A stretch of 64,000 bases of DNA, taken from an uncultured Clostridia bacterium. Lineage in GTDB: Bacteria > Bacillota > Clostridia > Christensenellales > Borkfalkiaceae. Below are positions 22,169 to 31,807 of the stretch, in pieces. The stretch is taken from positions 1-64,000 of the forward strand of contig CAKQQQ010000003.1 in assembly GCA_934271065.1 (NCBI GenBank). The letters run 5' to 3'. Each line of letters starts with the position of its first letter. Position 1 is the stretch's first letter. A program made the position numbers and the translations under genes. The notes beneath the pieces are model-generated. The model saw only the letters and a program-made list of their open reading frames with translations. It did not search any database and was not told the DNA's origin.

Positions 22169-23971
22169 ATGGATAATAGAGAAATTGAAAACGAATTATC
22201 GAAAATTCGGCAGGAAATATCCGAATTGCCGATAGGGTATATCTCGAAAAAGACGATTAACGGAAAAACGAAGCAGTATCTTCAATGGACGGAAAACGGC
22301 AAAAAGAAAAGTAAATATGTCGATGACGAACTTGCCGAAGAATTGCGTGCAAAAATAGAGCGTAGACGCGAACTTCAAAAACGCGAAAAAGAACTTACTT
22401 TTATGCTTCCCAAACCGCAGAAAACAGAGAAAAAGGAAGAAGAAAAGCACGTTTTCAAAACCGACGTAATGCTCGGAGAAAACTTGAAAAGTTACGTTCG
22501 GACAGTCGCAAATTACAAAAAAAGAAGTCTTTATAAGAATATTTGCGATTATGTTTACGGAGATGTTCGCGACAGAGTTTTTATTCTTTACGGATTAAGG
22601 CGTACGGGCAAAACGACGCTCATACGCCAAATTATAGCCGAAATGAATGAAGAAGATTTTTCAAAAACGGCATTTATTCAAGTCAGTGCGGGAATCGGTT
22701 TAAGCGATATAAATCAGGACTTGAAATACCTGATGAACAGCGGATACAAGTATGTGTTTATCGATGAAGTGACTCTTATCGAAGATTTTATCGAAGGCGC
22801 TGCGCTTTTTTCGGATATATTTGCCGCTTGCGGAATGAAAATCGTTTTGTCTGGTACAGATTCGCTCGGGTTCTTCTTTTCCGAAGACGAGCAGTTATAT
22901 GACCGTTGCATTTTTCTTCATACCACGTTTATTCCTTACAGAGAATTTGAAGAGGTTCTCGGCATAAAGGGAATCGACGAGTATATTTGCTACGGCGGAA
23001 CGATGAGTCTCGGCGGCGTTCATTATAACGAAAAATCAACGTTTGCAAATAAGAAAAGCGTTGACGAATACGTCGATAGCGCGATAGCAAAAAATATTCA
23101 GCATTCTCTTAAATGCTATCAGTACGGCGGGCATTTTCGCGCACTCTATGATTTGTATGAGAAAAATGAGTTGACAAGCGCGATAAACCGCGTTGTGGAA
23201 GACGTCAACCATCGTTTTACTTTAGAGGTTCTGACGAAAGATTTTATGTCTCACGATTTGGGCGTTTCGGCAAGAAATTTGCGAAACGACAGGCAGAACT
23301 CGAACGATATTCTTGACAGAATTGACAAAGAAGAATTTACAAAGCGGCTTAAGAATCTGCTCGAAATCAGAAATAAAGAAGAACAAATCGTAACGATTTC
23401 GGAAGATCATAGAAGAGAAATAAAAGAGTATCTCGACGCTTTGGATTTAACGGTTGATATCGATATTCAGACGTTGCCTGTCGGTCGTGAAAAGAACTAC
23501 AAAACCGTTTTTACTCAACCGGGAATGAGATATTCGCAAGCAAAAGAACTCGTGCAATCGTTGCTTGAAGACGGGGAGTTTCAGGAGCTTTCAATAGATG
23601 AAAGAAATGCGGTTATCGAACGGATTTTAAGCGATATAAAGGGTAGAATGATGGAAGACATCGTGTTGCTCGAAACAAAGATTGCGAATCCGAAAAAGCA
23701 AGTTTTTCAGCTTCAGTTTGCCGTCGGCGAATTCGATATGGTTGTTGCGGATAATGCGAATGCGACTTGTGAAATTTACGAAGTAAAGCACAGCAAGGAA
23801 CAGGCGAAAGAGCAATTCAGGCATTTGATTGACGAAGAAAAACTGAAAAACACGGAATTCAGATACGGGAAGATCACGAAGAGAACGGTCATCTATCGCG
23901 GAGAAAATGCAACTTTGAAAAACGAAATAGAATACAGAAACGTAGAAGATTATTTGAAATCTCTTCTTTGA
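22169..23971 (+). CDS. AAA ATPase with nuclease-like C-terminal domain
   Basis: The 600-residue product has a short N-terminal module (IGYISKKTINGKTKQYLQW..., resembling DUF6788) with a charged helix. An AAA_14-type ATPase domain follows: Walker A GLRRTGKTT (residues 142-150), Walker B YVFIDE (D199, E200) and sensor VLSGTDS. The C-terminal domain is of DUF4143/DUF234 type. There GEFDMVV (D523) and EIYEVK (E538, K540) form a PD-(D/E)xK-like nuclease signature. Members of this ATPase group occur widely as single genes of unclear role and in several defence contexts. It follows the HEPN-like gene by 20 bases with a GGAGAG site and ends at two terminator hairpins. Catalytic residues look intact. 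Confidence 0.75.
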   Translation: MDNREIENELSKIRQEISELPIGYISKKTINGKTKQYLQWTENGKKKSKYVDDELAEELRAKIERRRELQKREKELTFMLPKPQKTEKKEEEKHVFKTDVMLGENLKSYVRTVANYKKRSLYKNICDYVYGDVRDRVFILYGLRRTGKTTLIRQIIAEMNEEDFSKTAFIQVSAGIGLSDINQDLKYLMNSGYKYVFIDEVTLIEDFIEGAALFSDIFAACGMKIVLSGTDSLGFFFSEDEQLYDRCIFLHTTFIPYREFEEVLGIKGIDEYICYGGTMSLGGVHYNEKSTFANKKSVDEYVDSAIAKNIQHSLKCYQYGGHFRALYDLYEKNELTSAINRVVEDVNHRFTLEVLTKDFMSHDLGVSARNLRNDRQNSNDILDRIDKEEFTKRLKNLLEIRNKEEQIVTISEDHRREIKEYLDALDLTVDIDIQTLPVGREKNYKTVFTQPGMRYSQAKELVQSLLEDGEFQELSIDERNAVIERILSDIKGRMMEDIVLLETKIANPKKQVFQLQFAVGEFDMVVADNANATCEIYEVKHSKEQAKEQFRHLIDEEKLKNTEFRYGKITKRTVIYRGENATLKNEIEYRNVEDYLKSLL

Positions 23972-24040
23972 AATCGCGAAGTGCGTGGTTCGAAAACGGA
24001 ACGGAAAAAGCGAGAAAACTGAAAAAAGAAAATTCAAAAC

Positions 24041-24134
24041 GGCTGATAAAATCAGCTATTTTGGGCAACGCAGACATATCAGGAATACAAAAAAGATATT
24101 TCTGCGAAAAAGTCCGATTTTATCGGGCTTTTTT
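24041..24134 (+). terminator. Two successive terminator hairpins
   Basis: GCTGAT-AAA-ATCAGC (24041-24055) is followed by TATTTT, and AGTCCGAT-TTT-ATCGGGCT (24111-24129) is followed by five T residues. They close the ATPase gene transcript. The bases from 24135 to 24247 hold no gene and probably contain the element's right junction. Confidence 0.7.
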
Positions 24135-24247
24135 CGTGTCCGAAAGGCGGTAAATTTTTTTACAAAATCATAGATATTTTTTAATAACCTGTCAGGTTTG
24201 AACTGCCGAACTTCAATTATTATATGTTTCTTGCATTATTTACATAA

Positions 24248-24580
24248 CAGATATATACGAAGTTTGATTACAGCGGTCTTGTTGTGGAAAAAACAGATCG
24301 TAAAGTGAAGGTAAGCGTCTGTGTTAAAAACGTCGGAAAATGTGCCGGGGCAGAAAGCGTTTTGCTGTTTTTAAGACAAACGGTGTGCCCTGTGACGCCC
24401 GTGGTTAAAAAATTGAGGCGTTTCAAAAGGATTAACCTTGATAAAGGAGAAAGCAAAATCGTTGAGTTTTATCTTGATGAAAGCGATTTTACCTTTATCG
24501 ATTTCGACATGAAAGAAAAAGTTTGTCACACTAATTACGTTGTTATGGTCGGTAATCTTAAATCTGAAATCGAAATATAA
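24248..24580 (+). pseudogene. 3' remnant of GH3 glycosidase gene
   Basis: After a TAA at 24245 the frame reads QIYTKFDYSGLVVEK... and continues through VCVKNVGKCAGAESVLLFLRQ, LRRFKRINLDKGESKIVEFYLDESDFTFID and the stop at 24580. This is the C-terminal fibronectin-III-like domain of family GH3 beta-glucosidases, which normally begins just after a GYGLSYTxFxYS segment; the intact GH3 gene at 47548 has GYGLSYTEFDYSDF at the same place. Everything upstream (both catalytic domains) is missing and there is no start codon. The break coincides with the end of the mobile region, so the gene was most likely cut by insertion or a later deletion. Confidence 0.85.
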
Positions 24581-24642
24581 CTTAACGGGCAGCGTCATAC
24601 TCAATAATTAAAGAATAATTATTGCCGTCAATTTTTACAATA

Positions 24643-24676
24643 AAAGGCTCGCGGAAATTTTTTCCGTGAGCCTTTT
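24643..24676. terminator. Bidirectional terminator
   Basis: AAAGGCTCGCGGAAA pairs with TTTCCGTGAGCCTTT around a TTTT loop with one G-U pair, with A- and T-rich ends. It separates the GH3 remnant from the converging minus-strand gene ending at 24768. No gene lies between 24581 and 24767. Confidence 0.8.
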
Positions 24677-24767
24677 GTCATCGCCTGAAAGCGCAATTCT
24701 AAAATTTAATTTTAATAATCCCCTATGGAAACTGCGCTTTCGTATTTCTTTTTTTGTTAGTCTGTGG

Positions 24768-25454
24768 CTAAGCGACCGTGAGTTTGAAAACGAGCGTGCC
24801 TTTTTGCGTGGTCGTGTTGTCGTTTTTGAGAGAAACGGTTATCCAGGTCGTGCCTTCGGAGACCTTTGCGGTGTCGATCAAAATCGTCGTTCCGATAATG
24901 ATATTGCTCATACTCTGAAAACTGTTTTCGGTCGTGAACGCGTCGTTCGGAATGACCGATTGATTTGCCGAGACGATATTGATTTTAAGAATCGTCATAT
25001 ACGACGCGTTGAACGGAATATATAATTCCGCGTTGCCCGTATTCGGCGAGATCGTTCTCGGGTTAGCGGAAGAAAATTCCGCAAACGGACGGGAAGAGTC
25101 GTTCGTTTTAAGTTGTTCGACGTAGTCTTCGAGTACCGCCGCCACCGTAACGTTCGCGGTAAGAACGAACGAAAAAGCAGTGTCGCTCTGTTTGCTCGCT
25201 CTTGACGTTTCATACTTGCCGGTATAAGTAACGGCGACGAGTTTCTTATCGAGATTGTTAAGTTTTGCATTAACGGTTACCACGTCGCCGAATACGCCTT
25301 CGGTTTTATCCGCCGTAAGCGTACAATCCGCCGATTGCGTAATCGTAACCGTATACACGGTCTCTTTCGGCGGGTTGTCGTCTTTATAGCCCGTGAACGC
25401 CGTCGCGCATATAAACGCGAGAAGTATTATTAAAATATTGCGTAATTTTTTCAT
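24768..25454 (-). CDS. Secreted protein of unknown function
   Basis: The start is set at ATG 25454, nine bases after GGGGAG. The 228-residue product has a signal peptide (KKLRNILIILLAFICATAFTG) with a Cys at residue 16 that does not form a good lipobox. It continues with a beta-rich domain (ETVYTVTITQSADCTLTADKTEGVFGDVVTVNAKLNN...), like the Ig-like InlB/bacterial repeat folds, and a second half rich in Thr, Asn and Ser. No enzyme motif is visible. It is monocistronic. A perfect inverted repeat, TTGCGTT-AA-AACGCAA (25472-25487), lies just before its ribosome site. Confidence 0.6.
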   Translation of the reverse strand: MKKLRNILIILLAFICATAFTGYKDDNPPKETVYTVTITQSADCTLTADKTEGVFGDVVTVNAKLNNLDKKLVAVTYTGKYETSRASKQSDTAFSFVLTANVTVAAVLEDYVEQLKTNDSSRPFAEFSSANPRTISPNTGNAELYIPFNASYMTILKINIVSANQSVIPNDAFTTENSFQSMSNIIIGTTILIDTAKVSEGTTWITVSLKNDNTTTQKGTLVFKLTVA

Positions 25455-25917
25455 AGTATCGATCTCCCCGATTGCGTTAAAACGCAACCGTTTTTTATTA
25501 AATTATACGATTTTTTTATGAAATTCGTCATAAGTTTTTCGTAAACTAATCGTAATTTTTTTTGTAAGCGGACGATATAACGAACCGAAAAACGAGTTTT
25601 CATAACCGATTACGGCATAATTATAAACCCATAGAAAAAAGATGTCAAACGCCGAAAGAAAATTTTTGAAATTTTTCTGCGCGGTTGAAAATCATACTTA
25701 TTGCGCATTATATACGTTGTATAGTATTAAATAAACCGTGATTTTCCGCCGTAATAGGGCAATCTTCGCGAAAAAATCGTCCTGTTTTAATTTTGATATA
25801 ATTTTACAAAAAGTTGAAGTGATTATACAATTATTGTGCCACGAACAGGTGTATAATATAAGCGAATAATGAAAAACTGTCCGCAAATACCGTTTTTTGT
25901 TGTTAGGGAGGTTTTTG
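25455..25917. promoter_or_regulatory. Divergent non-coding region
   Basis: This AT-rich stretch of about 460 bases holds no gene I can support. For the minus-strand gene it has TATAAT (25507-25502) and the inverted repeat at 25472-25487. For the plus-strand giant lipoprotein it has TATAAT (25852-25857) with a weak -35 region and the ribosome site AGGGAGG (25904-25910). The -35 weakness suggests an activator. Confidence 0.5.
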
Positions 25918-28900
25918 ATGAGAAAGAAATGGGGCATTATCGCGTTGGTGATAGCGCTTGTATTATCGTTATGCACAGGCGTGTGCGGGTGTTTCGACGG
26001 TTGTTCGTCGTCAAAGCCCGACGATCCGGGCTACGTTACACCGAGTGAGCCTGACGAACCGGATGAGCCGGACGAACCGGACGATCCCGACGAAAACGTA
26101 AAAATCAAACTGACTGAGATTCCGAACGCCGACAACGTAAAAATCGTTGCCGACGAGATACGGGCGTATCTTAACGCCGCGACCGTTGCGGAGCAGATAG
26201 CCGCGTTACCCGCGGCAAAACTTACCGAAGACAAGGGCGCGTTGCCCGTAACGTTCGGCTGGAAGGGTAACGGAAGCGTAAAGTACACGTTGAGTTTATC
26301 CGATAACGCCGCTTTTGAGAACGCGCAAACCTACGTTCTTTCGGGTATGCAGAACTCGATCGACGTGTATAACCTGTTGCCGTCGACCACCTATTACTGG
26401 AAGGTAAGCGGAGATAAGCAGGGCGACGAATCGTTATCGTCGAGTTTCACTACGGAAACGCTTTCGGCGCGGCTTATTCACGCAGACGGCACGTCCAACG
26501 TGAGAGATATCGGCGGCTGGGCGGTCGGAAACGCGAAGGTAAACTACGGTAAGATTTATCGCGGAAACCAACTCAACGGCTACGGCAACTGGGGCGATAA
26601 CAAACTGACCGAAGACGGATTGAAGACCTTTGCGGAAGATCTGAAAATAAAAACCGAAATCGATTTAAGAAGACAGGGCAAAGACGACGCCGATCAGACG
26701 GCGAATTTCGTCTGCGCCACGAACCCTTATTATAAACTTACGATCGGGCAGTACACCGATATTTTCGAGCAGTCCGTGTGGGAAAATCTGCCCAACGACG
26801 GAAAGACCGTCGCCAATACCAAAGAAAATACCGCCGACGCGCGCCGTATAGCGTACGTCACGGGTAACGCGATCCGTAACGAAAACGAGACGAAGCGTTC
26901 GATCAGAGCGCTTTTCGGCGTACTTGCCGACGAAAGCAATTATCCCGTTTATATACATTGTAACGCGGGCGCGGACAGAACCGGCACGATAGCGTTTCTT
27001 ATAAACGGCTTGCTCGGCGTAAGCGAAGCGGATCTTATCAGAGACTTCGAACTTACGAGTTTTTCAAAAGTTTCGGGTTTGAGATACAGAAGCGAACTGA
27101 AAGACGGCGCGTTTACCGGCATAGGCGTAATGAAGAACGACTACGATAACCTGGTGGCGTTCGGCGCGCTTGTAAACGCGATCAAAGAAAATTACGGCGC
27201 GGAAGGCAAACCGCTTTCCTACGCGATAGAGAGTTTCCTTACCGACTATATCGGCGTATCTCACGCCGACGTTGAAAGCGTAAAGAGAATAATGCTTTCG
27301 ACGTACGCCGAAAGCGACGTTTCGTACGTCGGCGGCGAAAGACAGGTAATAGAGATCGGCAAAGCGGACAACGCGATAACGCTCGGCGATATGGCGTACG
27401 GTTCAGTAGAGAAGATTTCTCTTAACGGCAAAGATCTCGGCGCGTCGCTTACGGCGATAAACGGCGAAAGTCTTGCCGACGTTTACGGCGAGAGAGAATT
27501 GACCGTAACCGTGAATACGGACGGCGGCAAAAAGACGGTAAAAGTACCGGTACTCGTCGTAACCAAATATATATATACGGCGGAAGACCTTAAAGCCGCG
27601 CTGGCGGTAAGCGATAAAAGAAATTACGGATATTACGAACTCAAAAACGATCTGACGCTTGACGCGCTTAGCAACGGTTTAACCGCGCGATTCAGCGGCA
27701 AGAACGGTTTTTGCGGCGTATTCGAAGGCAATAACCATACGATAACTTCCGTACTCGGCAACCACGGCGTATTCGGTTACGTCAGCGGCGGCGCGGAAAT
27801 CCGTAACTTAAAATTCGTCGTCAACGGCGGAACTAACGAAGCGGGCAAATCCGTACTCGGCGACTATATCGTCGATTCGCTTATAACCAACGTCGAAATA
27901 AGCGTTGCAGACGGCGTGATCGCGATGGGTGCGGACGGAATAGGTCTCGTAACTTCCAACACGTTTAAGGGCAACGCGGTAAGCGGGCTTGTCGTAAACG
28001 CCGCGAACGCGGAACTCAACTCCCTGTTCGGTTGCAGCGAAAAGTACGCGTTCGACGGCAATACTTTTACCGATTGCGTCGTAAACGCCAAACGCGTAAA
28101 AGAGTTGGCGAGATATTATTCTAACGGCAATTATATTCCGGTATATCTCGAAGACGCGCGCGGTTTTGAAGGAACTATAACCGATGTTACGGAAATAACC
28201 GTCGCGGATATAGTCAACGTTAAAGACTCTTACGTCGAAATCGGCGTAGGCGAGCGGTACGCCGCAACTACGGTTACCGAAATCGTATGTAACGGAATTA
28301 CCGTAACCGAATACAAATTCGAAAACGGCGTTCTCCGTATGTTCAACGACAAGGCGGTATTCGGCGAAAATTTAGGTAAAACCACGTTAAACGTAACCTT
28401 TACGGGCGTGAACGGCATAGTTTTCAAAACCAAAATAAACGCCGTCGTGTTTACCGACGCGACAAGCGTTACTCTTGACGGAATGCAGGAAATAGTCGTC
28501 GACAGAGCGGTAAATTCCGTAGACCTTAAAGAATACGCGGGCGCGACCGTCTATTCTATAACCTGTAACGACTATTACTTCGGCGACGACGCGGGCGCGC
28601 TTAATATCGGCGACGAATTTATAAGCAACGCGTTCGTTCACGGCGTTTCTTCGCTGAACGTACTGCTTGAAAAAGACGGTAATTTCTATACCGTCAAAAT
28701 CCCCGTAACCATAATTACCGACGAAATAAACGACGCGGCGCAGTTGAACGAATTGCTTAAATCCGATAAACCCGAGTACGCCGTATACGGTTACTATAAA
28801 CTCTTAAACGATATAGGCGACGCTAAAACCTCGTTCAATAACGGCAACGACGTGAACTGGCAGAACGTAGACGGGCTTTACGGCTTCCGCGGCACGCTTG

Positions 28901-31680
28901 ACGGCAACGGTCATGCCGTAACCGGAACGGTGTACTCGAAGGGCTTGTTCGGTCTCGTCGGCAAGGGTGCGTACGTTAAAGACCTTACCGTGAACGCTTA
29001 CGGCTTCGCCGACGCAAGAACCGTTCTCGCGCGGTCGATAAGAAGCGCGACGTTTGAAAACGTAACCTTGAATATATTGAGCGGCGAATCCGATTCGTAC
29101 TACACCGAAGGCGGCGTAATCACGTCTCTTATGAGCCATTCCACGACTTATAAGAACGTCGTAATCAACTCGCTCGGCAAGATAGACACCTTGTTCGGTT
29201 GCAGTTACTGGAACTACGACCACAGAAAGGCCAACACCTTTGAAAACTGTTCTGTAAACGTCAAATCCGTCGGCGGTCTTCTTTGCGTCAGAAAAGAAGT
29301 ACCCGATTCCCTTATGTCCGTAACCGGCGTGGAAGGCTTAACGGTCTCTTACGTCCGTTCTTACGACGACGCCGCGAACGTTATCACTATCGGCAGCGCG
29401 TCCGCGCCGATAACGCTCGGCGACGATAATGCGGACGTAACCGAAATAACTTCGATAAAACTCGGCGATAAGACGATTACTTATACGTTCGAGAACGGCG
29501 CGCTTACCGTAACCGGCGGGTTCGAACCTTCCGACTTCGGCAAACGTACTCTCTTTATAACGGGTAAAGTCAACGATAAATCGCTTACGCTTACGCTTTC
29601 CGTAAGCGTGGTATTGCCGGCAGAAACGGTAACGATCGGCGGCGTAAGCGAAATAGTACTGACCGCCGCTGCCGAATACGCTTTCGATTTAGGCGAATAT
29701 TCGGGCGCGGAAGTAATCGGCGCGACCTTGGGCGGCGAGAACGTAACCTACGGCGGCGGCAAACTGACCTTGACCGAAGCGTTTAAGCAAAAAACCCAGA
29801 AACACGGCGTACAGTCGCTGGTGGTAACCGTCAAAAAAGGCGATAAATATTATAACGTAACCGCGACCGTGCGCGTGATAACGAAAGAGATAGCGACTCT
29901 CGACGAACTGAACGCTGCTTTGCAGGCGGGCAGCGACAACGCGGTATACGGCTATTACAGGCTTACCGCGGATATAGACACGGGTAAGACGTGGATAGAT
30001 AACTCTTCTTACGGTGCAGAGTGGCAGAATACGGAAAGCAAATTCGGCTTCCGCGGCACTTTTGACGGCAACGGAAAATCGATAACGAGCGAAATCAGTC
30101 AGTTCGGCTTATTCGGCTTGATAGGCAAGGGCGCGGATATTAAAAATCTTACCGTCAACGTTAAAGGATATAACAATATAAGATCGGCTTTTGCAAGAAG
30201 TATAAGCGAAGCGACTATCGAAAACGTTACCGTAAACGTAATAAGTCTCGCCGGTGGCGCGGTATTAAACGCGGCAAGCGAAGGCGGAGTAATTTCCACG
30301 CTGTTCAGTCGCTTAACCGTTTATAAAAACGTAACGATAAACGCCGAAAAGTTCGATCTCGACACTCTGTTCGGCAACTCTTACGGAAAATACGATCCGA
30401 ACAAAGCCAACACCTTCGTAAACTGCGCCGTCAACGCCAAATCTCTTCAGGGCTTGATATTCAGCAATGCGGTCGTACCCGCTACGGGCATAGACGGGTT
30501 GCAGATAACGCTTTTCCGCGCGGATACGGTTGCGCAAGACGCGTTTGAAATAGGCAAAGATTTAGTCGTCGCGCTCGGAACGGATCTCGTAGAAATAACC
30601 GCGATTACGCTTGGCGGCAACGCGTTTACGGCGTTCGGGTTTGAAAACGGAAATCTTACCGTTCTTGCAAGCGCGTTCGGCGTTACCGACGTAGGCCTAA
30701 ATAAATTAGATATAACGGCGAAGATTGCGGACGGTTGCGCGGTAAAATTCTCGCTTACCGTAGAAGTGGTGTTGACGGCTGAACCGGTTGCGCTTGACGG
30801 CATACGCGAAGTCGTACTGACCGACGGAACTGAATACGCGCTCGATTTAGGCGAATACTCGACTCTGACCGCGCTCGGCGCGACTTTGGGCAACGAGAAC
30901 GCGACCTATTCTAACGGCAAATTGACCTTGACCGACGCTTATAAGCAAAACTTGCAAAAGCACGGAAATACCGTTTTGACTGCCACGTTCGAGAAAGGCG
31001 GCAAGTATTACAGAGTAACCGTAAACGCGCTCGTAGTAACGCAGGAAATCAAGACGGTTGCCGAAATGAGAACGGTAAGCGAAAAAACGTACGGTTATTA
31101 CAGACTTGCGAATAACCTTACCGTTACGGGCGATAACGTAATTAACTTACCCGACGCCGTTAAAAACTGGCAAAACGCCGACGGGCAAAGCGGCTTCCGC
31201 GGCACGCTCGACGGCAACAATAAAACGATTACCGGCTGGACGAGATATAACGGTCTTTTAGGCGTAGTCGGTAAGGGCGCGGTTATAAAGAACCTTACTT
31301 ACGTACTTACCGGGTACGAATCGGGTAGCTCGGTGTTCGGGCGCAGTATCACGGGCGCGACGGTAGAAAATATCGTGTTGGAAGTCCGCGTGGTTAAAGA
31401 TGGCGTTGCGTTTAATAAAAACGGCGGACTTATAACGACGCTGCTGAGCCACGAAACGACGTATAAAAACGTAACGATAAACGCCGTAGATAAAGATATA
31501 GACTCGCTTTTCGGAACGAGTTGGGGCAATTACGACGCGAACAGGGCGAATACGTTTATAGACTGCGTAATAAACGCCAAATCGATAGCGGGGCTTATCA
31601 ATGCGGGCAACGAGAGTAAATCCATAGTCGTACCCGCGACGGGTATAAGCGGCTTAACGCTCAACACACCCGCGGCGTAA
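25918..31680 (+). CDS. Giant lipoprotein: tyrosine phosphatase plus beta-helix modules
   Basis: Start ATG 25918 follows GGGAGG; 1920 residues. A lipoprotein signal ends at Cys25 (VCGC), followed by a Pro/Asp/Glu linker. A fibronectin-like segment (TYYWKVSGD) precedes a PF13350-type tyrosine phosphatase domain: NVRDIGGW, KIYRGNQL, EIDLRR and the catalytic HCNAGADRTG with Cys348 and Arg354. Four long modules follow (GF-x-G-x-x-(D/E)GNxxT at about 27709, 28881, 30044 and 31190). Each has a beta-sandwich and a GLUG-like parallel beta-helix with GLFG-x-VGKGA-x-IKNLTV and TFENCSVN segments. The catalytic residues are intact, so extracellular dephosphorylation is plausible, while the beta-helices probably bind or process glycans. 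It opens the glycan-utilisation locus. Confidence 0.85.
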   Translation: MRKKWGIIALVIALVLSLCTGVCGCFDGCSSSKPDDPGYVTPSEPDEPDEPDEPDDPDENVKIKLTEIPNADNVKIVADEIRAYLNAATVAEQIAALPAAKLTEDKGALPVTFGWKGNGSVKYTLSLSDNAAFENAQTYVLSGMQNSIDVYNLLPSTTYYWKVSGDKQGDESLSSSFTTETLSARLIHADGTSNVRDIGGWAVGNAKVNYGKIYRGNQLNGYGNWGDNKLTEDGLKTFAEDLKIKTEIDLRRQGKDDADQTANFVCATNPYYKLTIGQYTDIFEQSVWENLPNDGKTVANTKENTADARRIAYVTGNAIRNENETKRSIRALFGVLADESNYPVYIHCNAGADRTGTIAFLINGLLGVSEADLIRDFELTSFSKVSGLRYRSELKDGAFTGIGVMKNDYDNLVAFGALVNAIKENYGAEGKPLSYAIESFLTDYIGVSHADVESVKRIMLSTYAESDVSYVGGERQVIEIGKADNAITLGDMAYGSVEKISLNGKDLGASLTAINGESLADVYGERELTVTVNTDGGKKTVKVPVLVVTKYIYTAEDLKAALAVSDKRNYGYYELKNDLTLDALSNGLTARFSGKNGFCGVFEGNNHTITSVLGNHGVFGYVSGGAEIRNLKFVVNGGTNEAGKSVLGDYIVDSLITNVEISVADGVIAMGADGIGLVTSNTFKGNAVSGLVVNAANAELNSLFGCSEKYAFDGNTFTDCVVNAKRVKELARYYSNGNYIPVYLEDARGFEGTITDVTEITVADIVNVKDSYVEIGVGERYAATTVTEIVCNGITVTEYKFENGVLRMFNDKAVFGENLGKTTLNVTFTGVNGIVFKTKINAVVFTDATSVTLDGMQEIVVDRAVNSVDLKEYAGATVYSITCNDYYFGDDAGALNIGDEFISNAFVHGVSSLNVLLEKDGNFYTVKIPVTIITDEINDAAQLNELLKSDKPEYAVYGYYKLLNDIGDAKTSFNNGNDVNWQNVDGLYGFRGTLDGNGHAVTGTVYSKGLFGLVGKGAYVKDLTVNAYGFADARTVLARSIRSATFENVTLNILSGESDSYYTEGGVITSLMSHSTTYKNVVINSLGKIDTLFGCSYWNYDHRKANTFENCSVNVKSVGGLLCVRKEVPDSLMSVTGVEGLTVSYVRSYDDAANVITIGSASAPITLGDDNADVTEITSIKLGDKTITYTFENGALTVTGGFEPSDFGKRTLFITGKVNDKSLTLTLSVSVVLPAETVTIGGVSEIVLTAAAEYAFDLGEYSGAEVIGATLGGENVTYGGGKLTLTEAFKQKTQKHGVQSLVVTVKKGDKYYNVTATVRVITKEIATLDELNAALQAGSDNAVYGYYRLTADIDTGKTWIDNSSYGAEWQNTESKFGFRGTFDGNGKSITSEISQFGLFGLIGKGADIKNLTVNVKGYNNIRSAFARSISEATIENVTVNVISLAGGAVLNAASEGGVISTLFSRLTVYKNVTINAEKFDLDTLFGNSYGKYDPNKANTFVNCAVNAKSLQGLIFSNAVVPATGIDGLQITLFRADTVAQDAFEIGKDLVVALGTDLVEITAITLGGNAFTAFGFENGNLTVLASAFGVTDVGLNKLDITAKIADGCAVKFSLTVEVVLTAEPVALDGIREVVLTDGTEYALDLGEYSTLTALGATLGNENATYSNGKLTLTDAYKQNLQKHGNTVLTATFEKGGKYYRVTVNALVVTQEIKTVAEMRTVSEKTYGYYRLANNLTVTGDNVINLPDAVKNWQNADGQSGFRGTLDGNNKTITGWTRYNGLLGVVGKGAVIKNLTYVLTGYESGSSVFGRSITGATVENIVLEVRVVKDGVAFNKNGGLITTLLSHETTYKNVTINAVDKDIDSLFGTSWGNYDANRANTFIDCVINAKSIAGLINAGNESKSIVVPATGISGLTLNTPAA

Positions 31681-31708
31681 TAAACCGCAGCCGAAAATTA
31701 AAAAAACC

Positions 31709-31728
31709 GAAAGGGGTATACCCCTTTC
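31709..31728 (+). terminator. 20-base palindromic hairpin
   Basis: GAAAGGGGTA pairs perfectly with TACCCCTTTC, 28 bases after the stop of the giant lipoprotein gene. There is only a short T-rich tail, so termination may be partial. Confidence 0.55.
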
Positions 31729-31807
31729 TCGTCTGACGACGAGAAATCCCCTTAGGTGGGAAAAGAAAAGTAAATAACGGACTTATCCGTTTGTATAGGA
31801 GGAAACT

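Larger units (their letters stand above)
1..24247. mobile_element. Integrative/conjugative element region, left end outside window
   Basis: The stretch holds conjugation genes (VirB4 ATPase, pilin-like surface protein), TnpV, five serine-recombinase-type genes in two clusters, XRE regulators, ParB-like genes and accessory cargo. This combination is typical of clostridial integrative elements. The right limit is placed just before a GH3 gene remnant that begins at 24248 directly after a stop codon, where host-type metabolic genes start. The left limit is not visible. Two recombinase clusters (5834-9882 plus strand, 13684-16168 minus strand) suggest that more than one element, or a nested insertion, is present; a junction near 9904-9929 is possible. 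No attachment-site core could be confirmed because the left junction is missing. Confidence 0.75.

Noticed and set aside
23968..24173. Short open frames after the ATPase gene
   Set aside because: They overlap two terminator hairpins, lack ribosome sites and encode basic low-complexity sequence.
24666..25025. Plus-strand open frame of 119 codons
   Set aside because: Antisense to the secreted protein gene on the minus strand, starts inside a terminator and has no ribosome site.
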